The notes under the pieces were generated by a model. That model was not told the origin of the DNA. It searched no databases and saw nothing but the letters and a program-made list of their open reading frames with translations. Below are positions 8,207-14,382 of a stretch of DNA of 27,431 nt, piece after piece. The stretch is from Bacteroidota bacterium (lineage in GTDB: Bacteria; Bacteroidota; Ignavibacteria; Ignavibacteriales; Melioribacteraceae): positions 1 through 27,431 of the forward strand of contig JAEXOD010000211.1 in assembly GCA_023447335.1 (NCBI GenBank). The letters are read 5' to 3'. Numbering within the stretch: position 1 is the stretch's first letter; the number at the start of each line of letters is the position of its first letter. The translations under genes and the position numbers were made by a program.

Positions 8207-8929
8207 ATGGAAGATTATAAACACATAAAAGAAATGGGATTATTGCATTCTTTTGCAATTTACATCTCTGCAGCTATTTTAATGTATGTTCAAACTCATT
8301 TTACAATTCCGTATTTAAGTAATTTAACAAAACAAGAAACTATTCTTTTTTGGTTTATTGTTGCAGGTTTAGGCATCTTTACTCCGTTAATCGTACTTGG
8401 ACTAATACTATTAAAATGCGAAGGATTCAAATTAAATACGAAAACTTTAGTAGAAAGGTTACGATTTGTAAAAATAACTAAAAAAGATTTGTTATATAGT
8501 TTTATAGGTTTAGTTTTTGTCGGTATTCTAAGCGGAATAATAATGGTTCTGCTTACATATTTATTCGGTAAATTTAATCACACTCCCCCTTTTATGATTT
8601 TTTCGCCTTTAACCCCTAATCGTTATTGGCTTCTATTAGTCTGGCTTCCTTACTGGCTTTTAAATATATTTGGTGAAGAGTTTTTATGGAGAGGGGTAAT
8701 GCTTCCTCGCCAAGAGTTAGCTTTTGGAAAATCGACTTGGTTTATACACGGAATAGGTTGGGGAATATTTCACATCGCATTCGGTTGGCAACTGCTTATT
8801 ACTTTACTTCCCCTAATCTTTATTCAATCCTATCTAGTTCAAAGAACAAAAAACACATGGGTCGGAATTATTATGCACGGGGGATTAAACGGTCCAAGTT
8901 TTATTTTAATAAGTTTTGGGATTATTTAA
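8207..8929 (+). CDS. CPBP family intramembrane glutamic endopeptidase (CAAX/Abi-type)
   Basis: 240 residues with about six hydrophobic segments. All three CPBP motifs are present: EExxxR (E157, E158, R162 in GEEFLWRG), the histidine motif as W185xxxH189 (GWGIFHIAF; the family usually has F at the first position), and HxxxN (H224, N228 in MHGGLNG). The family includes CAAX prenyl-protease homologues, bacteriocin-immunity proteins and other membrane-embedded peptidases; substrates are mostly unknown. It starts 15 bp after the giant fusion gene, so it is likely the last gene of the SPFH-fusion-CPBP operon. It ends 11 bp before the convergent DUF4097 gene with no obvious hairpin between them. Confidence 0.85.
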   Translation: MEDYKHIKEMGLLHSFAIYISAAILMYVQTHFTIPYLSNLTKQETILFWFIVAGLGIFTPLIVLGLILLKCEGFKLNTKTLVERLRFVKITKKDLLYSFIGLVFVGILSGIIMVLLTYLFGKFNHTPPFMIFSPLTPNRYWLLLVWLPYWLLNIFGEEFLWRGVMLPRQELAFGKSTWFIHGIGWGIFHIAFGWQLLITLLPLIFIQSYLVQRTKNTWVGIIMHGGLNGPSFILISFGII

Positions 8930-8940
8930 TTTCCACTTAT

Positions 8941-10089
8941 TTATTTCCATGTTTTGTTTTTCTTAATGCTTACTGTTCCTTGATTTGTTTCGATATATAT
9001 TTTATTCTTTCCACCGTTTATGTTATAATTGTACGAATATGAACCTCCTCGCTTTTCTTGGATTTCCAACGAACTTGTAAAATCAGATTCGATTGGCTTG
9101 TCATTTCCGTCAGAAAAAAAGTCACCAATAACTTTCACATCAATTAATGCACTTTCGTTTGCGGCTAAATGTAAATATACATTACCCGAACTTGTTTTAG
9201 CACTTGATTCCTCACCGCCCGAAGGGCTAAGACTAAGATAAATATCGCCGGCATAAGTTTTTGCTTTTACTCTTCCGTCTACTTTTTTAATTTTAATGGT
9301 ACCGCCGCCGGTTTCAACATTAAAACTTCCTTTTCCTTCTTCTAGCTTTATATCGCCGCCGTAAGTTTTAATCTTATACTGTCCTTCTATTTTATTTACA
9401 ATTATATCGCCGCCGCTACTAACAATACTTCCTTCTTTTTTAGCTTCATCAACAGTAATAGTCCCACCATAAGTACTTATTTTACTTTCACCTTCAACTT
9501 TCCCTATTTTAATATCACCGCCTGCTGTTTCAATTTTTATTAGTTTATCCGAAATTGCGCCTCCAAGTCTAATATCGCCCCCAAAAGTATTGACTTCAAT
9601 TTTCCCTTTCAAGTTACCCATCCTTATATCACCGCCGCTGGTTTTTATTGAAACATCACCTGATATATTATCTGTGGTAACATCACCGGCACTTACGCTA
9701 ACACGCAAATCTGCGTCCAAAGCACCGTTTATTTCAACATCGCTATTTGTGCTATTTATCTTTAAATTCATTTTTTTAGGCAGTTTAATATCCAAATCTG
9801 CCGAGCCCCAAAAGAAAGAATTCCTTTTATTTACTATGGTATATGTATTTCCTTCTTGTTTTACCGAAACAGGCATCTCATCATCTTCATCCGTCGAAGA
9901 GCTTAAAACCAATTCGTTACTATCCCAAGTTTTTATATTTATTCCACCTTGCATTATGCTTATTTCCAAAGTGCTACCGTTAGGTACTTTGTAACTTACA
10001 ACTCCTCCCCCCTCTTTTTCTTCACCCCTCAAAACAATACCTATTAAACAGAGAATGCCTATTAAAATTATTTTTATTTTATTGTTCAT
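8941..10089 (-). CDS. Secreted DUF4097-type beta-repeat envelope protein
   Basis: 382 residues from the ATG at 10087-10089, chosen because a GAGGAG (10099-10104) sits about 9 nt upstream. An in-frame TTG two codons earlier is less likely. A signal peptide covers about residues 1-22 (MNNKIKIILIGILCLIGIVL). The rest is a run of about 20-residue beta repeats centred on T-x-G-G-D-I (KTSGGDI, NTFGGDI, ETAGGDI, SSGGDI, KTYGGDI and others) typical of DUF4097 putative adhesin-like proteins, which form a stacked beta-solenoid. It is third in a sigma factor / anti-sigma / DUF4097 unit, beginning two bases after the anti-sigma stop codon, inside which its ribosome site lies. It is probably an output or sensor of that envelope-stress system. 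The molecular function is unknown. Confidence 0.8.
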   Translation of the reverse strand: MNNKIKIILIGILCLIGIVLRGEEKEGGGVVSYKVPNGSTLEISIMQGGINIKTWDSNELVLSSSTDEDDEMPVSVKQEGNTYTIVNKRNSFFWGSADLDIKLPKKMNLKINSTNSDVEINGALDADLRVSVSAGDVTTDNISGDVSIKTSGGDIRMGNLKGKIEVNTFGGDIRLGGAISDKLIKIETAGGDIKIGKVEGESKISTYGGTITVDEAKKEGSIVSSGGDIIVNKIEGQYKIKTYGGDIKLEEGKGSFNVETGGGTIKIKKVDGRVKAKTYAGDIYLSLSPSGGEESSAKTSSGNVYLHLAANESALIDVKVIGDFFSDGNDKPIESDFTSSLEIQEKRGGSYSYNYNINGGKNKIYIETNQGTVSIKKNKTWK

Positions 10090-10091
10090 TT

Positions 10092-11051
10092 TCAAATCTC
10101 CTCATTTATAAACTTGGCAGCACGTATTTGTACTAATTTGTTATCGTCTTTTTCGGCTGTTTCGCCGATAATACTTTTTGTTTTTTCGTCAATCTTATAA
10201 CCATCGGATTTAATTTCCGTTAATCTATTTATTGCTTCAATTCGAATTGCTGCGTTATTATCTTTTGTTAATACAAATAAATATGTTTCAATAATTATAT
10301 CATCGGGTTTAAATCGTCCTAAGGTAATTAAAGCCTGTCTTCTTACTCCAGCATTTTTATCCCCTTTAGCCGCAGTAATTAAAGCATTTTTTATCTTTTC
10401 ATCCTTTATATATTCTTTATCTTTGTGATTATTGATAACATTAATTCCTGTTATTTTTAATCCCGAATTGTTACTGTTTGTAACTGCAAGCGCAATTAAT
10501 CTTTTAGTCTGATCATCATTAAAATTACCTTTATAATATATTTGCTTACTAATAGTATAACCTAGTTCAACCTCGCCGGATTCAGGATTACTGCTTAAAA
10601 AAGTTACGTTATCAATTACTGGAGCGCCTTTATCATTCCCCACATTTAACATTTCTGATTTTGGGCTATCATTATTTTGATTCATCATTTCGGGAGTCGT
10701 ATAACCAAGCAAAAACCCAATAACCAATGTTGCTGCAAAACCGATTGCGGGACTAATATTTTTACTGCTTAATTTTGAAAGATTATTTTTTATTATCCCC
10801 CAAATAGTTCTGTTATTTTCTAATTCATCCAAACTATCCAACAACTTCATCCTTGATTTTTGAAGTTCATATTCATCAAGTTCTTCTGGTTTATTATTTT
10901 TTATTACCTCAGATAACAATTGTAATTGTTTTAATTCTTTACTGCATTCCTCACAGCTTAATAGATGTTCGTCCAAAATTTTACTTTCATTTTCATTTAA
11001 CTCATTTAAGCTGTAAAGCATTAATAATTCTTTTATATTTTCGTGTTTCAT
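10092..11051 (-). CDS. Anti-sigma factor with zf-HC2 domain and C-terminal HEAT-like repeats
   Basis: 319 residues. The N-terminus carries the zinc-binding anti-sigma motif H29-x3-C33-x2-C36 (DEHLLSCEEC), typical of zf-HC2/ZAS anti-sigma domains that hold ECF sigma factors at the membrane. One membrane segment lies at about 99-117 (ISPAIGFAATLVIGFLLGY). The outer part has a beta-rich region (about 145-210), then two to three HEAT-like helical repeats (about 215-319) containing GVRRQALITLGRF, AAIRIEAINRLTEI and VQIRAAKFI. It begins 24 nt after the ECF sigma stop codon with a GAGG site before the ATG, so it is almost certainly the cognate regulator. The HEAT-like part probably senses or binds an envelope partner; that is inference. 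Confidence 0.82.
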   Translation of the reverse strand: MKHENIKELLMLYSLNELNENESKILDEHLLSCEECSKELKQLQLLSEVIKNNKPEELDEYELQKSRMKLLDSLDELENNRTIWGIIKNNLSKLSSKNISPAIGFAATLVIGFLLGYTTPEMMNQNNDSPKSEMLNVGNDKGAPVIDNVTFLSSNPESGEVELGYTISKQIYYKGNFNDDQTKRLIALAVTNSNNSGLKITGINVINNHKDKEYIKDEKIKNALITAAKGDKNAGVRRQALITLGRFKPDDIIIETYLFVLTKDNNAAIRIEAINRLTEIKSDGYKIDEKTKSIIGETAEKDDNKLVQIRAAKFINEEI

Positions 11052-11075
11052 TTTCTACCTCTAAAAATCTATATA

Positions 11076-11648
11076 TTATCTTCCCATTATAGGAGAAAGC
11101 ATTTTTTGCAGTTTGTGAGTAGCATTAAACAAGTAACGTTTTATCGTACCTTCATTACAGCTCATAATCTGTGCTATTTCTTTAATTTTGAACTCATTAT
11201 AGTATTTCATCGTAAAAGCAATTTTTTGTTGCTCGGGTAAAGTATTCAGTGCTTCTTCAATTATTCTGTTCGTTTCGTTTTTTAGCAAGAGTTCATCTGC
11301 CTTAGATTCGGACGGCATATAATCAGAATATTTTTCGTCGCTGTTACTTAACTCGGCATCAATCGAATCATACATTTCTTTTTTACTCCGACTTTTATAT
11401 GTAATACAAATATTTGTTGTAATTCGATATAACCAAGTTGCAAATTCACTATCAAATCGAAAATTTTTGATACCTTTAAAGACTCTTAAAAATACTTCCT
11501 GATAAATGTCTTTTGCGTCATCAGGACTATTTCTAAATGAATAAGCTATATTTAGTACATGTTTATCATACTTAAATATTAGCTGTTCAAAGGCTCTTCT
11601 ATTTCCTTGTTGAGCCGATTTAATTAATTCAATTTCATTTTCAGTCAT
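11076..11648 (-). CDS. ECF (sigma-70 family, RpoE-like) sigma factor
   Basis: 190 residues with both ECF regions. Sigma-2 (about 10-85) includes RAFEQLIFKYDKHVLNIAY, the DAKDIYQEVFLRVFKGI region 2.2-like core and FATWLYRITTNICI. After an acidic linker, sigma-4 (about 128-185) contains LNTLPEQQKIAFTMKYY and the helix-turn-helix KIKEIAQIMSCNEGTIKRYLF. It directs RNA polymerase to a small regulon, held in check by the downstream zf-HC2 protein. The upstream AACC-N16-GTCTA (11698-11674) resembles an ECF promoter, suggesting autoregulation. No Shine-Dalgarno is visible before the ATG. Confidence 0.93.
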   Translation of the reverse strand: MTENEIELIKSAQQGNRRAFEQLIFKYDKHVLNIAYSFRNSPDDAKDIYQEVFLRVFKGIKNFRFDSEFATWLYRITTNICITYKSRSKKEMYDSIDAELSNSDEKYSDYMPSESKADELLLKNETNRIIEEALNTLPEQQKIAFTMKYYNEFKIKEIAQIMSCNEGTIKRYLFNATHKLQKMLSPIMGR

Positions 11649-11673
11649 ACTTTTTTTATTTTTTCTAATAATT

Positions 11674-11698
11674 TAGACTTAACTAATAATAAAAGGTT
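11674..11698 (-). promoter_or_regulatory. Candidate autoregulated ECF promoter of the sigma operon
   Basis: On the minus strand, AACC at 11698-11695 (within CAACCTTTT) is followed after exactly 16 nt by GTCTA at 11678-11674. An AAC-rich -35 and a GTC-type -10 at this spacing is the general layout of ECF promoters. It would start transcription about 20 nt before the sigma ATG at 11648. This is a motif match only. Confidence 0.45.
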
Positions 11699-11767
11699 GT
11701 AGCGCTAAAAAAACATATTTTTTATTCGATTATAACTTAAATATAATTAAGTTTATTATTATTTTTG

Positions 11768-11773
11768 TATAAT
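11768..11773 (+). promoter_or_regulatory. Possible -10 element of glgA
   Basis: A perfect TATAAT lies 42 nt before the glgA ATG. No good -35 is found at 17 bp, and an overlapping TATTTTTG (11760-11767) fits the alternative TAnnTTTG consensus. Either would give a short leader. In an AT-rich region the match is weak. Confidence 0.25.
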
Positions 11774-11815
11774 GGAAAATATTTTTTATTTGGGTATCTT
11801 ACTTTTCGAGGTAGT

Positions 11816-13276
11816 ATGAATATAGCGTATTTAGCAAGCGAAGTTGTTCCTTTTGCCAAAACCGGAGGTTTAGCAGACGTTGCAGGAGCTCTACCTGTTG
11901 CATTAAGTAATTTAGGTTGTAACGTTAAGGTTTTTATGCCCAAGTATTATTCCGTGGATGAAAATAAATTTGACCTACAATTTCTAAAGGAATACAAAGA
12001 AACAACTATAAGAGCGGCGGGTTTTACTCATACTATAAATTATTTTAAAGGATTTTTGCCAAATAGTAAAGTTGAAATATATTTTATTGATTATCCTAAC
12101 TTTTTTCACCGTCATTTGCTATATACAAATGATTATGATGAAGATGTTCGATTTATTCTTTTTTCCAAAGCGGTTATAGAATTAATTCAACGATTAAAAT
12201 GGAAACCGGATGTTATTAACTGTAATGATTGGCAAACCGGTTTAATCCCTTTATTAATTAAAGATAATTATTCATGGGATAAATTGTTTCATGATACAAA
12301 ATTTGTTTTTACTATACACAACATCGGTTATCAAGGTAAATTTTCGCACGGAGCGCTTTTTAACGCCGAAATTGACGGTAAATATTTTTATCCCGGCGGA
12401 CCTGTTGAATTTCATGACGGTGTAAACTTCCTTAAAGCCGGAATTCACTTTTCTGAAATAATAAATACGGTTAGTGAAACTTACGCTAAAGAGCTGTTAA
12501 CTCCCGAATACGGTCATGGTATGGAAGGAATACTGAATGAAAGAAAAGAAGATTTATACGGGATTGTAAATGGAGTTGATTATAATGTTTGGAACCCCGA
12601 AACAGATAAATTTATTCCGTTCAATTATTCAATTGATACTTTACACGTTAAACAAAAGAATAAAGAAGAATTACTAAAGTATTTTAATCTTCCGTATAAC
12701 CCTGATGTGCCTGTAATCGGTATTATTTCTAGACTAGCAATTCAAAAAGGTTTTGATATTATTTCAGAGGCAATGAGCGATTTAATTAAACTTAACGCTC
12801 AATGGATTGTTTTAGGCAGCGGAGAACCGAAATATGAAGATATGTTCAGGAGTTTAAGTTATAATTTTCCGCATAAGTTTGGAGCATATTTTGGCTATAA
12901 CAACGATTTAAGTCACTTAATTGAAGCCGGTTCTGATATGTTTTTAATGCCTTCTAATTATGAACCATGCGGTTTAAATCAAATTTATTCCTTAAAATAC
13001 GGAACAGTTCCGATAGTTAGAAAAACCGGAGGGTTAGCCGATACGGTTCACGATTGGCATGAATTTAGTTTTTGGGGTGATGATAGCGGTAACGGTTTTT
13101 CATTTAACGATTATACAGATTATGCTTTATATACATCCGTACAACGAGCTTTGGAAATTTTTCAAAACAAACAGTTGTGGCGTAAAATCCAAATTAACGG
13201 AATGTCTGCTGAATACAGTTGGGATAGTGCTGCTAAAAAATATAAAAAACTTTATAAGCTGGCTATGGGAAAATAA
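11816..13276 (+). CDS. glgA: Glycogen synthase (ADP-glucose type, GT5)
   Basis: 486 residues from the ATG at 11816, preceded by GAGG (11808-11811). This start places K15-T-G-G-L exactly where the ADP-glucose-binding KTGGL motif lies in E. coli GlgA; an in-frame TTG 17 codons earlier is therefore unlikely. The GT5 catalytic N-domain (1 to about 245) has MNIAYLASEVVPFAKTGGL, NCNDWQTGL and FTIHNIGYQG. The GT-B C-domain has GIISRLAIQKGFD, the acceptor/donor signature YEPCGLNQIYSLKYGTVPIVR and a second KTGGLADTV. It elongates alpha-1,4-glucan from ADP-glucose in the cytosol. No glgB, glgC or glgP is in the window. It diverges from the sigma gene and ends 2 bp from the convergent response regulator. 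Confidence 0.96.
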   Translation: MNIAYLASEVVPFAKTGGLADVAGALPVALSNLGCNVKVFMPKYYSVDENKFDLQFLKEYKETTIRAAGFTHTINYFKGFLPNSKVEIYFIDYPNFFHRHLLYTNDYDEDVRFILFSKAVIELIQRLKWKPDVINCNDWQTGLIPLLIKDNYSWDKLFHDTKFVFTIHNIGYQGKFSHGALFNAEIDGKYFYPGGPVEFHDGVNFLKAGIHFSEIINTVSETYAKELLTPEYGHGMEGILNERKEDLYGIVNGVDYNVWNPETDKFIPFNYSIDTLHVKQKNKEELLKYFNLPYNPDVPVIGIISRLAIQKGFDIISEAMSDLIKLNAQWIVLGSGEPKYEDMFRSLSYNFPHKFGAYFGYNNDLSHLIEAGSDMFLMPSNYEPCGLNQIYSLKYGTVPIVRKTGGLADTVHDWHEFSFWGDDSGNGFSFNDYTDYALYTSVQRALEIFQNKQLWRKIQINGMSAEYSWDSAAKKYKKLYKLAMGK

Positions 13277-13278
13277 TT

Positions 13279-14370
13279 TTAATAAGGTTTTACTTTTACC
13301 AAATTATAAATTCTTCCTAATTCTAAGTATCCTTGCAACCTTAGTTTCATTAAAGTAGTAACTACTTGTCCTTTACTTAATAGAATTACTCCGTTTTTAT
13401 CTACAACATCTAAATCTAATATCATACCGGGTTGAAGTTCATTTATTCTTAAGTAGTCTTGAACTATTTTTTTCTTATTTTCTTTTTCTTTAACTTCAAG
13501 TTCTTGTCTATTTTCTTCTTCCTTTTTTTTCCCCTCCAAAAAATTATCCATCTCAATAGCTTTATTTAATATCTTTGCAATAATTAAACTATCTTCCGGT
13601 ATATCTCCATCCGATAAACTTTGCAACTCTTTGGACTTCTTATTTTGCAAAGAAATTGCAACAGCAACATCTTCCAATCTTGGGATATTGCTTAATAGTT
13701 TCTGACTAATTTCAGGGTGCAATAAATAAAGTTTCATTTCGGTAGGATTTAAAGTATTCCCCTTTTGCACTTTTTCTATAACATCATTAGGCAAAGATAT
13801 TAAACCAATTTGTGATAATAACGCAGCCAATTCTATTTTTGTTGAAAGTGTTTCAGAATAATTTTGAGATAGCTTTCTAACAACATCCCTTAGCCGAATT
13901 GATTTGGAAAAAGCAAAGGGATTTGCAATTTCCAGTATTTCAATTAACAATTTAATTGTACCGCGTAATGTTTGTTGAAACAACTCCCTTTCACTAATTA
14001 CTAAATTGTATTGTACTATCCCCTGATTTATAGCTGTTGCCAATATATCCGGCGGACAAGGTTTTGTTAGGAACCTAAAGATATTGCCCTCATTAATTGC
14101 TTTTATTGATGCTTCAATATCTGCATATCCGGTTAACATCATTCTAACTGTGTCCGGTATGATAGTTTTCAATTGTGTCAGTAACTGATTACCGTCCATT
14201 TCGGGCATCTTATAATCTGATACAACAACCGCTATATCTTTATTCGCTTTTGCTATTTCTATCGCCTCAATAGCACTATTAGCGGTAATGATTTGGTATT
14301 TTTTAAATAGTATTCTTTTTATTCCGTTAAGTATATTAACATCATCATCTACTATTAATATTTTATTCAT
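13279..14370 (-). CDS. Response regulator: receiver plus degenerate HD-GYP-like output domain
   Basis: 363 residues. The receiver (1 to about 120) has D8-D9-D10, phospho-acceptor D52 (VVVSDYKMPEMDG), the T/Y pair in MLTGYAD and the conserved lysine in FLTKP. Residues about 145-260 follow the helical order of HD-GYP phosphodiesterase domains, but the metal ligands are lost: the HD of LLHDIG reads SQ (AALLSQIGLISLP) and the later HHE-like position reads LQN. Only HPEIS keeps a histidine. A charged helical linker (about 275-305) leads to a C-terminal small domain (LQPGMILDLDVVDKNGVILLSKGQ) often found with HD-GYP proteins. It probably acts by binding partners rather than cleaving cyclic-di-GMP. 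It starts 12 nt after the histidine-kinase gene and is likely its partner. Confidence 0.8.
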   Translation of the reverse strand: MNKILIVDDDVNILNGIKRILFKKYQIITANSAIEAIEIAKANKDIAVVVSDYKMPEMDGNQLLTQLKTIIPDTVRMMLTGYADIEASIKAINEGNIFRFLTKPCPPDILATAINQGIVQYNLVISERELFQQTLRGTIKLLIEILEIANPFAFSKSIRLRDVVRKLSQNYSETLSTKIELAALLSQIGLISLPNDVIEKVQKGNTLNPTEMKLYLLHPEISQKLLSNIPRLEDVAVAISLQNKKSKELQSLSDGDIPEDSLIIAKILNKAIEMDNFLEGKKKEEENRQELEVKEKENKKKIVQDYLRINELQPGMILDLDVVDKNGVILLSKGQVVTTLMKLRLQGYLELGRIYNLVKVKPY

Positions 14371-14382
14371 AATAACTCATAA

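Noticed and set aside
8686..9042. 118-codon plus-strand open frame overlapping the CPBP gene end
   Set aside because: Out of frame with the three conserved CPBP motifs and runs into the convergent gene; no recognisable domain.
9240..9680. Regularly spaced, similar GC-richer DNA units (ATATCGCCGCC-like) that look like a repeat or CRISPR array
   Set aside because: They encode the T-x-G-G-D-I repeats of the DUF4097 protein in frame; spacing and sequence vary and there are no unique spacers.
9590..9994. 134-codon plus-strand open frame
   Set aside because: Lies antisense within the DUF4097 gene, which has signal peptide, repeats and ribosome site; the plus-strand frame shows no domain.
10090..10095. 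TTG start for the DUF4097 gene overlapping the anti-sigma stop
   Set aside because: The ATG at 10087-10089 has a better-spaced GAGGAG and gives a cleaner signal peptide.
11765..11815. TTG-initiated N-terminal extension of glgA
   Set aside because: The ATG at 11816 has a good GAGG site and puts K15 of KTGGL at the E. coli position.
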